A stretch of DNA of 64,000 nt from CAIYTF01 sp963664845 (GTDB lineage Bacteria; Bacteroidota; Ignavibacteria; Ignavibacteriales; Ignavibacteriaceae): positions 3,038,001-3,102,000 of the forward strand of contig OY761615.1 of the NCBI GenBank assembly GCA_963664845.1, in the 5' to 3' direction. This document shows, one piece after another, positions 45,071-54,424 of this stretch (the first letter of the stretch is position 1; every line of letters begins with the position of its first letter). Under the pieces are notes generated by a model. The model searched no databases. It had not been told where the DNA came from and was given only the letters and a program-made list of their open reading frames with translations. The translations under genes were made by a program, and so were the position numbers.

Positions 45071-45778
45071 TTAAAATTTGTACTTAATGCCAAGGCAGAG
45101 ATCGAAGCTGCTTAGCTGCAGCGTCCGTGATAACGTCCCGCTTTCACCAATTGGGCCTTCATCATTCAGAGACCTTTCAGCAGACTTTCCTTGCCAGGTG
45201 GTTTTGAGTTTTGTTGGTGTCCAGGAAAGGGCAGTAAATCCTGCTTCGCAAAAAATGCCAAACCGAAATTGCATATACTCTACGCCGATCTTACCGCTAA
45301 ATCCGAATGGAATATTGCCACCGGTCAATTCGGTTGTGATATCGCCGTATTGAGCCTCTTTAGTTATATCGGTTCCTTTTGGAAGTGCTGCTATTATTCC
45401 CGCCTTGATATAAGGGGATGCCTTTTCAAAGGTTGTGCTGAAAACCACGGTGGGGATAATGGCATAATAATCCACAGAGCATTCCGTGTTGGTGTATTGA
45501 TTCTTGGGGGTAAACGTATGGCCATTGGAATATTGGAGAGCTATTTCGAATCCGAGGTTTGGGGCAAACATTCTGCCTATGGAAAAATTTAATTTGACAC
45601 CTTCACCATAGGAACTGTGCTCGCCGTCAAAAATACGCAGAAAGTACTGCTGGGTGGCTATTTCTCCTGTCCCCGCAGGAAATCCATACCCGGAGCTGAT
45701 TGAAATATAGTTCTGCGAACTCAATGAAATTGAAAATAAAATGATGAAGCCGGAAATTCGAAGCGCGTATCGGAACAT
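45071..45778 (-). CDS. Outer-membrane beta-barrel protein, tandem paralogue 1
   Basis: 235 residues with a hydrophobic signal peptide (SGFIILFSISLSSQN). Shared blocks: YISISSGYGFPAGTGEI, FSIGRMFAPNLGFEIALQYS, IPTVVFSTTFEKASPYIKAG and the end FDLCLGIKYKF. First gene of the four-gene array, 18 bases upstream of paralogue 2, so the promoter probably lies just above 45778. Confidence 0.8.
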   Translation of the reverse strand: MFRYALRISGFIILFSISLSSQNYISISSGYGFPAGTGEIATQQYFLRIFDGEHSSYGEGVKLNFSIGRMFAPNLGFEIALQYSNGHTFTPKNQYTNTECSVDYYAIIPTVVFSTTFEKASPYIKAGIIAALPKGTDITKEAQYGDITTELTGGNIPFGFSGKIGVEYMQFRFGIFCEAGFTALSWTPTKLKTTWQGKSAERSLNDEGPIGESGTLSRTLQLSSFDLCLGIKYKF

Positions 45779-46090
45779 TATTATTCTCCCATTAGATAAT
45801 GTAGTACTGCAACAATAGTTCTTCCCGCTTTTGTGACGGTATGCCAGGAAATGGAAAACCTATGGATGCTTGAATCGTAAACAATTCCTTCTTTAAAGAT
45901 ACTTATTATAATTGAATTGCCACAGACCGGCATTATGGAGGAGACTCTCCCCAGGCTATCTGGCTTTGACCACTATACAACTTATGAGGGTGAAAAAAAA
46001 AGAGGAAAGGGCAGGCACCAATGCAGCTAATCCCCAAGCGGTAACATTACCCATTGGGGATTAACGTGCAAAGCAAATAATCGGGAATTT
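45779..46090. other. Intergenic region with a perfect 10-bp hairpin
   Basis: TAATCCCCAA (46028-46037) pairs with TTGGGGATTA (46054-46063) across a 16-base loop. The minus strand then reads into a T-rich stretch (rich in A on the plus strand around 45995-46010). It could end the Lrp-type gene's transcript. The rest presumably holds the promoter of the beta-barrel array. Confidence 0.5.
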
Positions 46091-46537
46091 CTACAGGTCG
46101 ATTTTCGAAGTTTCTTTATGCGAGGAAAGCACAAAGTTGGTTTGCGTGGAAAGAACTCCGGGCCAGGACTGTATTTCCGAAAGCAGTTTTTCAAGTGCTT
46201 CGGTGTTCTTCACAACTGCTTTCAGCAAATGTGAACCATCGCCCAGGATGGAGTGGCATTCCAGCACGTTCGGATTTTTCTTCGCGTGGTCAATCAGTCC
46301 TTTGTAATGCTTTGAGGATTCGCTTATTACTGTTACAAAAGCCATGATGTCATAACCGAAAACTTTTTTGTTGATACGTGCAAAGTATCCTTCAATAACA
46401 CCGCGTTCCTCAAGCTTATTCAATCGTTCGCTCACTGATGGAATTGACAAACCAACGTGCTCTGCAAGCTGATTGCGTTTCATCCGCCCGTTGAGCTGGA
46501 GGATATTCAGGATTTTAATATCTAAGTCGTCTAACAT
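46091..46537 (-). CDS. Lrp/AsnC-family transcriptional regulator
   Basis: 148 residues. N-terminal helix-turn-helix (LDDLDIKILNILQLNGRMKR, QLAEHVGLSIPSVSERLNKL) and C-terminal ligand-binding RAM domain (CHSILGDGSHLLKAVV). Such proteins sense amino acids and assemble as octamers or hexadecamers on DNA. It is downstream of glnN on the same strand with a terminator between, so a role in nitrogen or amino-acid control is reasonable but inferred. Confidence 0.93.
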   Translation of the reverse strand: MLDDLDIKILNILQLNGRMKRNQLAEHVGLSIPSVSERLNKLEERGVIEGYFARINKKVFGYDIMAFVTVISESSKHYKGLIDHAKKNPNVLECHSILGDGSHLLKAVVKNTEALEKLLSEIQSWPGVLSTQTNFVLSSHKETSKIDL

Positions 46538-46906
46538 TAGGCCGCCTTATTAGTTAAGTAATTAATATTCATTTTCCTAAATATATAAGATTTACTCAAA
46601 AAGACAAAATCTAATTTGCTTTTTAGGTAAATATTGTAATAACGCCTATTGGGGAGAATTAATAAGGTATTGGCCTTAGTAATTCAGGTAAAGAACGCAA
46701 ATTAGCCAAAATCAATGATTTTTGAGACGATGACCTAACTTATCGAAATTATTAACGGGAAGTATGATGACAGCTAATTGCCTTTGAGAATAGAACTAAC
46801 GGGCTGGCTTTGTAATCCTGACAGGATGGCGTTATTATAGCAATAGTAATTGGACCAAAATCACGAGCGGCGAAGTTGCAAAATAATTTGATCGGCTATT
46901 GGGGAA
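46538..46906. other. Upstream region of the Lrp-type gene
   Basis: AT-rich. Contains AGATTT and AAATCT in inverted orientation around a 13-base spacer (about 46588-46612), possibly an autoregulatory Lrp site, though such AT-rich repeats arise easily. No gene seen. Confidence 0.3.
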
Positions 46907-46936
46907 AAATGAAAAAGGCGCCCGGTTGGGACGCCT
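46907..46936 (-). terminator. Intrinsic terminator after glnN
   Basis: On the minus strand: AGGCGTCCCAACCGGGCGCCT followed by TTTTCATTTTT, just past the glnutamine synthetase stop codon at 46960. The GC-rich stem with a T-run is a standard intrinsic terminator. Confidence 0.85.
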
Positions 46937-46959
46937 CTTCTTTTAATTCAGGTGTATTC

Positions 46960-49062
46960 TTATAAATCTACGCTGAGCAAATCGTAGTAGGTGGCCATTG
47001 GCCACAGCGATTTCTCAACAACGCGCTCGGCAGCGTCAACAACTGCACGAAGTTCAGCCAGCTTTTGTGCACCGGTCTCTGCCAGGAAATAAGCTGTTTT
47101 GTGCAGGTCGCCTAATTCTTCGGCTTCTTTCAATGCTTTTTCCAGCTCAACAATTGCTGTCTGGATTCCAGCATAGAGTGACTCAACATTTTTCACATCG
47201 CTTAATAGGGCAGAGGAGGTTATTCCCAAAGCAGCTACTGACTGTGCTGCCGAAGCGATGCTGGAAAGATGTACTGCAATCACAGGCAATATCATGCTTC
47301 TGGCCATGTCAACCGCCGTCTTATATTCAATCTCTCTGATCTTGTTATAGGTCTCAAGTTTAATATCAACACTGGAGAGCAGTTCTTTCTCTGAAAGTAC
47401 TTCATAATCGCTGAAGAGCGCAACGGTTTCAGGCTTCAGGTAGAACTCAAGTGCTGCCGGTGTGTTGACGGCATTGGGCAGTCCGCGTTTGGCTGCTTCC
47501 TCTTTCCATTCATCCGAATAGTTATTGCCTTCAAAACGTACGTTCTTTGTTTCAGTGAGAATGTCTTTAAGCACCAGGATAGCATTTGCTTTTGCATCGC
47601 CCTCAAGCTTGCTCAAACGGTCATATATCTGATCGTATCCGTAAGCAACAATGAGGTTAAGAATCGCCAACGTTTGTGAACAGTTCTGTGAAGAACCTGC
47701 TGCCCGGAATTCGAATTTGTTTCCTGTGAAAGCAACAGGAGAGGTTCGGTTTCTGTCCGAAATATCCTTCGCAATTTTGGGAAGGTTCTGAATACCCAGG
47801 CTAATCTCCTGCAATTTGTCATCAGTCAGTTTGCCAATGCCTTCAATCTCATCCAGCAGACTTGCAAGATAGCTGCCAAAATAAACTGACATGATGGCAG
47901 GGGGAGCTTCATTTGCACCGAGTCTGAAGTCATTGTCAACATACGCAATGGACGCTCGTAATAGTCCGCCGAATTTGTTAACGCCAAGAAGAATTGCTCC
48001 CAAGGTCAACAGGAAGTTCACATTCTTAGCCGGTGATTTTGAAGGTTCCAGATAATTCGTCCCTGTGTTGTCACCCAACGACCAGTTCATATGCTTTCCT
48101 GAACCGTTAACACCCGCAAAAGGTTTTTCGGCGAGGAGGCAAACAAGATCATATTTGCCCGCAACACTGCGAAGTGTTTCCATGGCAATCAGGTTATGAT
48201 CAATTGCGATGTTGGCTTCTTCAAACAGGGGAGCCAGCTCAAACTGATTGGGGGCAACTTCATTATGTCTGGTCTTTGCAGGAATACCTTTGCGGTATAA
48301 TTCGTTATCCACGTCTTCCATAAACTTCAGAACGGTTTCCTTGATCGCTCCGAAATAGTGATCTTCCATTTGCTGACCTTTTGCCGGTGGCGCACCAAAA
48401 ATGGTACGTCCCAACACCTGAAGATCAGGACGGGATTCAAAGTACGCCTTGGAAACGAGGAAATATTCCTGTTCGGGTCCCAAAAACACTTTAATGCGCT
48501 TTGCATTCTTGTTACCAAGAAGCTTTTGAATCTTGAGCGCCGAATTGTTCAATGCACGTTGTGAACGGAGCATAGGGGTTTTCAAATCCAGCACACTGCC
48601 ATCCCAGGAGAGGAATACCGAAGGAATAACCAGTGTTGAGGTGTTTCCAGCTTCGATTAAGAAGGCTGCTGAAGTAGGATCCCATGCAGTATAACCACGG
48701 GCTTCGAAAGTGGAGCGGATGCCGCCTGAGGGAAACGACGATGCGTCAGGCTCCGACTGGATCAACTGGGAAGCCGAAAAACGCTCAATAATGCCACCCA
48801 TATCATCATAAGCAATGAATGAATCATGCTTTTCTGCAGTGCCGCCACGATGTGGCTGGAACCAGTGCGTGAAATGAGTAGCGCCTTTTTCAATGGCCCA
48901 TTCCTTCATGGCGTGGGCAACATCGCCCGCAATCGACTGATCCAGCGGTTCCCCGCCATCTAGTGCTGCTGCTAATTTTTCATAAACTGCTTTGCTGAGC
49001 TTTTCCTTCATCACTTTTTTGCTGAAAGTCAGCTCACCATAGATTTTTTGTATATTGTTCAT
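46960..49062 (-). CDS. glnN: Glutamine synthetase type III
   Basis: 700 residues, matching the long type III form common in Bacteroidota and cyanobacteria. It condenses glutamate and ammonia with ATP. Active-site blocks include FLGPEQEYFLVSK (metal-binding Glu), KTRHNEVAPNQFELAP, AGVNGSGKHMNWSLGDN and SDRNRTSPVAFTGNKFEFRA. The C-terminal part (about 550-700) is the helical type III extension. Main ammonia-assimilation enzyme if no type I enzyme exists elsewhere. It stands alone with its own terminator; an Lrp-type regulator follows. Confidence 0.96.
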   Translation of the reverse strand: MNNIQKIYGELTFSKKVMKEKLSKAVYEKLAAALDGGEPLDQSIAGDVAHAMKEWAIEKGATHFTHWFQPHRGGTAEKHDSFIAYDDMGGIIERFSASQLIQSEPDASSFPSGGIRSTFEARGYTAWDPTSAAFLIEAGNTSTLVIPSVFLSWDGSVLDLKTPMLRSQRALNNSALKIQKLLGNKNAKRIKVFLGPEQEYFLVSKAYFESRPDLQVLGRTIFGAPPAKGQQMEDHYFGAIKETVLKFMEDVDNELYRKGIPAKTRHNEVAPNQFELAPLFEEANIAIDHNLIAMETLRSVAGKYDLVCLLAEKPFAGVNGSGKHMNWSLGDNTGTNYLEPSKSPAKNVNFLLTLGAILLGVNKFGGLLRASIAYVDNDFRLGANEAPPAIMSVYFGSYLASLLDEIEGIGKLTDDKLQEISLGIQNLPKIAKDISDRNRTSPVAFTGNKFEFRAAGSSQNCSQTLAILNLIVAYGYDQIYDRLSKLEGDAKANAILVLKDILTETKNVRFEGNNYSDEWKEEAAKRGLPNAVNTPAALEFYLKPETVALFSDYEVLSEKELLSSVDIKLETYNKIREIEYKTAVDMARSMILPVIAVHLSSIASAAQSVAALGITSSALLSDVKNVESLYAGIQTAIVELEKALKEAEELGDLHKTAYFLAETGAQKLAELRAVVDAAERVVEKSLWPMATYYDLLSVDL

Positions 49063-49631
49063 ATAAGAGATCCTTAATGGTTATATATTGAAATTACGTT
49101 TTGAACAAGGTTCTTTTATTAATTAAGTGGAAAATAGTAAAATACCTAAAATAATGCAATAATAATCTGCAAAATAACTAATATTATGTCGTGTGGGCTA
49201 ATTTTTTGAGTCTCGGAGGCTTTTTTGAGTGGTTTTTGCTCAATGCCGGGCTTACGCCCATGTGGGCAATTAATGGATAGGTATGCAAAAAGCGGAGAAA
49301 TTTAGAGGGCTCTGACGCCAACCGGGAAAGTTATACGATGTTAAACAGGAATATGCCTTCCCACATCATTTTCCAAATCACATCAGATTTTTTCAACTAT
49401 TTTAAGGTTTTTGCCTGTTATTATCTTGACAATGATGTGAGTTAGGGCTGTTGCGACTAATATCGGGTGCTGAGCTGTCTGGACTGACACTAAGGTGAGT
49501 TCATCATGGTGTCAGCTTAGAATCACATTTGGGTAGAACAATTCTGGAACCTAATCGCGGTGGCCTCTCAGTGCTACAATCGTACCGGATAATTTTGAGA
49601 AATGCTTACAGTGTCTGCTCAGAATTACACT
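49063..49631. other. Intergenic region between glnN and the ferredoxin gene
   Basis: About 570 bases without a coding frame. CTGACACTAAGGTGAG (about 49484) and GGTGTCAGCTTAG (about 49509) are short inverted relatives of the MITE end sequence (GGTGTCAACTTA), too degraded to call. The promoter of glnN should lie at the left side. Confidence 0.35.
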
Positions 49632-50693
49632 TCAATGGCTCACCGCATCCCTGTTCTCATAAATCTGCTGATAAACCGCCGTCGGTATTTTATTGCTCCA
49701 TTGCCCTGTGATAACCCCCGTTGCAAGCGCTGATCCAAAAACGAAAAGCGCCGCTGCCGCTATCAGTGTTTTTCTCCGGGAGGTCCTCATGGGAAGCACT
49801 TTGTAGTTTAAGGTATCTTTAACCGGACATGCATCCACACAGGCCATGCAACTGGTGCATTCATCGGACAACACCACTTTTCTCTTGGAAACGGTAATGC
49901 GCGAGGGGCAGGCCTTATTACAAAGCGAACAATCTATGCAGGAGCTGGCGTTGCGCGTAATTTTGGTTGGACTGAGAAGTCCGATAACACCAAGAAAGGC
50001 GCCATACGGACAAAGATATCTGCACCAGAAATTGCGAAACAACACGGAAAGCACCAAAAGAGAAACAAGCGTATAAAATGCGAACGGGGAGAGATTCCTG
50101 AAGAACTCAAACAGTTTAATGTCTGCAATAGTATTATAATCACTGCTTAAAAACGCGCGCAGTTCAATTGTTGATAATCCGATGATCGAAAATGCAAAAA
50201 AGCCCAGCAGCAAATATTTAAGTGAACGGAACGGTATGTCAAGGAATTTCGGCATGTTCAGTTTATTCCTGAACAGCTTTTTGCCAAACTCGCCGGTAAG
50301 CTCCGACAAAAAGCCAACGGGACACACCCAGCTGCAAAACGATTTCCCCGCGATCAATGACATTCCTGCTATTCCCATAAAAATGAAGAATCCCGCAGGA
50401 TGCACCTGATGTACGAAACCGGTCTGCAAAAAATAAGATAAGCTCATTAGGGCGGAAATTGGCAGAAACGCTTCCACTCCCGGTGGACGGTAATACTCCA
50501 TTCCCGGAACGAAATGTTCCAGATGAAAAACAAAAACGGTGAACTCTATGCCTATCCAGACGCAGATAGCCAGGAAGAATAACTGCGAGGCAAAACGGTA
50601 ATTCTGAATGGGCTTTTCATCATTTTTAACAATGGTTAGTTTTCTTACGGCGGCTTTTTTATCGGACATATACAAGGGTTGAGCTTTGAGCAT
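49632..50693 (-). CDS. NapH/MauN-like membrane 4Fe-4S ferredoxin protein
   Basis: 353 residues. Several membrane helices (LFFLAICVWIGIEFTVFVF, YLLLGFFAFSIIGLS, FYTLVSLLVLSVLF). Two CxxxCP motifs face the cytoplasm (CSWVCPVGF and CRYLCPYGAF). Two ferredoxin-type 4Fe-4S clusters are CIDCSLCNKACP and CTSCMACVDACP. The arrangement is that of NapH/NosR/RdxA-type electron-transfer proteins. A C-terminal helix (AAALFVFGSALATGVI) follows. A second possible start is at 50669. It follows the YwiC-like gene by 3 bases. Confidence 0.88.
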   Translation of the reverse strand: MLKAQPLYMSDKKAAVRKLTIVKNDEKPIQNYRFASQLFFLAICVWIGIEFTVFVFHLEHFVPGMEYYRPPGVEAFLPISALMSLSYFLQTGFVHQVHPAGFFIFMGIAGMSLIAGKSFCSWVCPVGFLSELTGEFGKKLFRNKLNMPKFLDIPFRSLKYLLLGFFAFSIIGLSTIELRAFLSSDYNTIADIKLFEFFRNLSPFAFYTLVSLLVLSVLFRNFWCRYLCPYGAFLGVIGLLSPTKITRNASSCIDCSLCNKACPSRITVSKRKVVLSDECTSCMACVDACPVKDTLNYKVLPMRTSRRKTLIAAAALFVFGSALATGVITGQWSNKIPTAVYQQIYENRDAVSH

Positions 50694-50696
50694 TGA

Positions 50697-51536
50697 TCAT
50701 AGAGCGAACATTATTCCGAAAAACACGGAATAGGCGAGGAACGTGAATCCAACTTTTTTGAAGCTGATCGGTGCATTATCCGGACTTGCAGCATAAAGAC
50801 AATGAACTATCATTGGCAGAAAGGCAAGCAAAACCGGAGAAGAAATAAGAGCAAAATATTTTGCGGCAAGAAGTAAACATAACAACCCCGACTGATATAC
50901 GGCGTTCTGTGTAAGTACGCGTTTGTATTCCGCATGCCGCGATTCGTCTTTACCCGCATTCTTTTCCATCATTTTAAGGTGAACGAAAAAAGAAGAGCTG
51001 AGAAAAAACAACGTGTTCAGGATCCAGAGAACAACTGATCTTTCCGAAATATCACCGTCCATATAATAAAGCACGGCAGGGGCTCCCAGAGCAAGAGCTA
51101 AAATGCCCAGAAATTCTCTCATGCGGGATATTCTGTTTTTCCTTTGGAAGAGTAATCCCAAGGCAAAAAAGAATATGGCTGTTAGCGCAAACAGAAAGAG
51201 CGAATATCGTTCACTGGAAATAACGGCATATAGGCCGAATCCAGAGCCGGTGGTGAACCAGACAAGAAACCAGAACCATGCATTCTGCACTTTTACTTTA
51301 GCGCTTTTTGTTTTCCGGTATTGAATGATTATCTCGAACGGGTGATAGGCGAAAAACAGGAAGAGAAATGCGAGAAAAAGCGGAATTATCATTACTGAAT
51401 GATTATGCGAACGGAGAAAGCCTGTCAGCAGAGGGATGATTAGAATAGCCCATGTGCCATGTTCTCTCACAAGCACCGGATTCCGCAGGAAGCCTACCAG
51501 TTGTCTCTTGAGCGGGGGGACTTGGTCATTTTGCAT
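50697..51536 (-). CDS. YwiC-like membrane protein
   Basis: 279 residues from the ATG at 51536 (MQNDQVPPLKRQL), which overlaps the Rrf2 gene end by 11 bases; a longer frame from 51593 reads deep into that gene and is less likely. About eight to nine hydrophobic segments (ILIIPLLTGFLRSHN, IIPLFLAFLFLFFAYHPFEI). The REHGTWAILIIPLL motif is characteristic of the YwiC-like family, first noted in the Bacillus nitrate-respiration region. Function unproven; placed between an Fe-S regulator and a ferredoxin membrane protein. Confidence 0.85.
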   Translation of the reverse strand: MQNDQVPPLKRQLVGFLRNPVLVREHGTWAILIIPLLTGFLRSHNHSVMIIPLFLAFLFLFFAYHPFEIIIQYRKTKSAKVKVQNAWFWFLVWFTTGSGFGLYAVISSERYSLFLFALTAIFFFALGLLFQRKNRISRMREFLGILALALGAPAVLYYMDGDISERSVVLWILNTLFFLSSSFFVHLKMMEKNAGKDESRHAEYKRVLTQNAVYQSGLLCLLLAAKYFALISSPVLLAFLPMIVHCLYAASPDNAPISFKKVGFTFLAYSVFFGIMFAL

Positions 51537-52026
51537 TATCGGCTTTCTCTTCGGTTGAAGCGGCCTTTCCAGTAACGGAAAAGGTGCCGGCATTAAGTAT
51601 GCTGTCTATTTTGCGCTTTGTTTTTCCGATGAACTCATCAAGCGTGGCTTCGGAAAGCATTTGGTAGGTCTCTTTGCTCAGCTTGGACCAATGATGATGG
51701 ACCGGACAAGGTGAATCGGATGAACAACTTGGAAAACCCAATACACATTTATTGAAGATATCAAACCCGTCAATGGCAACAACCACATCTATCAAACGTA
51801 TCTTTGACGGTGCTTTTGCCAGGAAAAACCCGCCGGCTTTTCCTTTTTTTGAATCCACAATGCCGGATGAGGTTAGCTCCTGTAAAATCTTGGAAACGAA
51901 TTCCTTGGGTATTTGCAGCGCTTTTGCGATTTCATCCGAAGCCAACACTTCCTTCTCGGTTTGCACCGAAAGGTGGAGAATTGCCTGGATACCGTATTCA
52001 CATTTCTTTGAAAATATTATAGACAT
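51526..52026 (-). CDS. Rrf2-family transcriptional regulator with a Cys cluster
   Basis: 166 residues. Winged-helix N-terminus (KCEYGIQAILHLSVQTE, ILQELTSSGIVDSKKGKAGG) and a three-Cys cluster in CVLGFPSCSSDSPCPVHH, the placement used by IscR and NsrR to hold a 2Fe-2S or 4Fe-4S cluster. It probably senses nitric oxide, oxygen or Fe-S status. First gene of a three-gene operon and divergent from an outer-membrane protein gene, which it may also control. Confidence 0.9.
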   Translation of the reverse strand: MSIIFSKKCEYGIQAILHLSVQTEKEVLASDEIAKALQIPKEFVSKILQELTSSGIVDSKKGKAGGFFLAKAPSKIRLIDVVVAIDGFDIFNKCVLGFPSCSSDSPCPVHHHWSKLSKETYQMLSEATLDEFIGKTKRKIDSILNAGTFSVTGKAASTEEKADNAK

Positions 52027-52129
52027 AATCAGATTTTTTAATCTGATTAAAATTAAAGCATTCCGTAATTAAAACCAAACTTATTTGTTGAAAAATCAAT
52101 ATTTTTATTCAAACAAAATTGAAAAGCAT

Positions 52130-53272
52130 ATGAAACTCCGGCTTTATCTCCCCCTGCTCCTGTTCTGCTGCATTTCTGTCCTGCAAGGGCAGAATGTATC
52201 CTTTTCGGATTATATGGTTCCAATAAGCAAAGCGGCAACCATGCGCTTTGACGGAAACTGGAATTATGCCCAGACAGGGGAAAGTGTGCAATCGAACACT
52301 GCTACCGGCACGCTCAACTATGCCACTTTCTATAATTCACCGCCACTTGCCTGGTCGTTCAACCTTAACGCCACCGCGTCAAAATCGCTGCAACAAAATT
52401 TGGCTCACACTGTGGGGCTTGAAGCGAGGTTCCTCAAATATGTATGGGAGGACAACAAATGGTTCGGGTTTTCAAAATACTCAGCGCAAAGCCTTACGGT
52501 ATATTCGCAAGTCGCTCAGGATATTACGGTCGGTGCCGGATATGGCAGGTATATAAATGCTACTGCGTTGGCAAAAGCAGTGCGTATTGAAAATCATTTT
52601 CTTGAAGCAAAAGTAATCACTGACCGCCTGCCCAAGGATGTTATGCTCCGGATAGCCGCCATTATCGAACGCCAAAACGAATATCAGACTATATATGGTA
52701 CAACCTATGAAACCATATGGCTTAGGGATATTGAGCGCGAAGTTCAAGTCTCCGGCGTGTGCAGTGAAGACGGTGTTGGATCGATAGGAATTTTGAGAAT
52801 GCGTCAGGTGTTGTTCGGCATTAACGAACGCGTGAACGAACGCGATTACGGATGGGATATTGAAGCCGGCTTTCTGTTCCCGCTTACCACATTTAACAAA
52901 GCGCCTGTTGGTAATCCTAATCTTGATCTGACAGTTCATTTTTCTGTTCCAATGAGTTGGTCAACGCAGGTTAATTCTGTTCTGGATATTTCTTCACCAA
53001 TGGATAGTTCATTCTTTAATAATTTTTTGGGGAAATGGAATGCTGATTTCATTTTTGAATTGAACAGCCGGGTTAACCTGGTATCAGGGTACAGCGTGTC
53101 GGTTATTAAAGCACCGAATCAGTCGGCTATCGTCTCAAACAGTTTAACGCTTTCATTCTGGTATTATATCGAGAACAGCATATTCTATACGATAAATGGA
53201 ACCCTTTCAAAAGATTCAGGTAAACCACGCCAGCTTACCATGACAATGGGACTGCAGTATAATTTTTATTAA
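52130..53272 (+). CDS. Outer-membrane protein of unknown function
   Basis: 380 residues from the ATG at 52130 (MKLRLYLPLLLFCCISVLQG, a signal peptide); the frame also opens 15 codons earlier. The body is rich in alternating beta strands (AWSFNLNATASKSLQ, LTVHFSVPMSWSTQV) and ends TMTMGLQYNFY, consistent with a beta-barrel. No family recognised. The divergent arrangement with the Rrf2 regulator (about 100 bases) suggests co-regulation with the YwiC-like and ferredoxin genes. Confidence 0.72.
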   Translation: MKLRLYLPLLLFCCISVLQGQNVSFSDYMVPISKAATMRFDGNWNYAQTGESVQSNTATGTLNYATFYNSPPLAWSFNLNATASKSLQQNLAHTVGLEARFLKYVWEDNKWFGFSKYSAQSLTVYSQVAQDITVGAGYGRYINATALAKAVRIENHFLEAKVITDRLPKDVMLRIAAIIERQNEYQTIYGTTYETIWLRDIEREVQVSGVCSEDGVGSIGILRMRQVLFGINERVNERDYGWDIEAGFLFPLTTFNKAPVGNPNLDLTVHFSVPMSWSTQVNSVLDISSPMDSSFFNNFLGKWNADFIFELNSRVNLVSGYSVSVIKAPNQSAIVSNSLTLSFWYYIENSIFYTINGTLSKDSGKPRQLTMTMGLQYNFY

Positions 53273-53514
53273 CCAAAGTTATCTGCATAAAGGAGCATTC
53301 CGGGGACAGATTGCTTTAGTCATTGGAACTTTTCTCCGTCAGGCGAAATATGTTTTTGGCATAGCATTATCAGATGAGCAAACATATACGGAAAGGGAAT
53401 ACCGCCTGTGTTATGCGGCATACATTTTTCACTTAGAATACGAATAGTTCCCGGCGGAAATTTAAATGCCTGGTCGGAAGTAATTATTTATCCACAATAG
53501 AATATTTAAGAGAT

Positions 53515-54378
53515 ATGAATCGTTTCTCGCTCAGATTTACTTCGGCAGTTATGCTTTCTCTGTTCCTTGTTTTTTTCCCAATGGAAATCGAAGCACAATC
53601 AAATGATAAGGGAACAAATTACAACGCCATCGAAAATATCCCGTATTATGAGAACTCAAGTTTGACAAATGACTACATGCGGGAAATGTGCACTCTTGAT
53701 ATTTACTACCCCACCAACCATAAAGATTTTGCCACAGTTGTTTGGTTTCACGGTGGTGGACTTGAAGGTGGGGATAAGCACTTCCCAAGGGAATTGCTTG
53801 ACAAGAAAACAGCAATTGTAACCGTATCCTATCGCCTGAGTCCCAAAGCGCTGTGCCCTGCCTACCTTGAAGATGCAGCAGCAGCGGTTGCCTGGACGTT
53901 TAAAAATATTGCCGGGTATGGCGGAGACACCACAAAAATATTTATAGCGGGTCACTCTGCCGGTGGATATCTGGCGCTGATGCTTGGTCTGGATAAACAC
54001 TGGCTTGGCGCCTATGGCATCGACGCAAACCGTTTGGCCGGGTTGATTCCCTTCAGCGGCCAGACAATGACGCACTATACCATTCGCAAAGAGCGAATGC
54101 TGCCGCAGGCACGTCCGGTAATTGATGAATTTGCGCCGGTCTATCACGTTCGCGCTGATGCACCCCCACTGTTGTTAATAACCGGGGGACGTGAGATTGA
54201 GCTGCTGGGCAGGTATGAAGAAAATGCTTATTTGGCCAGACTTATGAAGCTTGCCGGTCATACGCAAACCACGCTTTATGAACTTGAAGGATTCAATCAT
54301 GGAGGAATGGAGGGGCCCGGTTGTTTGCTGTTGCTGACGTTTGTAAATGATATAGCCGGGACGCAGGCGGGGAAATAA
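53515..54378 (+). CDS. Secreted alpha/beta hydrolase (esterase/lipase type)
   Basis: 287 residues. Signal peptide MNRFSLRFTSAVMLSLFLVF followed by FPMEIEAQS. The hormone-sensitive-lipase-like oxyanion motif is VVWFHGGGLEGG, nucleophile Ser148 is in AGHSAGGYLALM, and the His is in EGFNHGGMEGPG. Acts in the periplasm or outside. Substrate unknown. It is 46 bases upstream of the next gene, so they may form an operon. Confidence 0.88.
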   Translation: MNRFSLRFTSAVMLSLFLVFFPMEIEAQSNDKGTNYNAIENIPYYENSSLTNDYMREMCTLDIYYPTNHKDFATVVWFHGGGLEGGDKHFPRELLDKKTAIVTVSYRLSPKALCPAYLEDAAAAVAWTFKNIAGYGGDTTKIFIAGHSAGGYLALMLGLDKHWLGAYGIDANRLAGLIPFSGQTMTHYTIRKERMLPQARPVIDEFAPVYHVRADAPPLLLITGGREIELLGRYEENAYLARLMKLAGHTQTTLYELEGFNHGGMEGPGCLLLLTFVNDIAGTQAGK

Positions 54379-54424
54379 TTACCCAGAATAATTAACAAGG
54401 AGATTTGGGAGCAAAACACAATTA

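Noticed and set aside
49484..49525. Possible fifth MITE copy upstream of the ferredoxin gene
   Set aside because: Only short, diverged pieces of the end sequence and no recognisable interior or target duplication.
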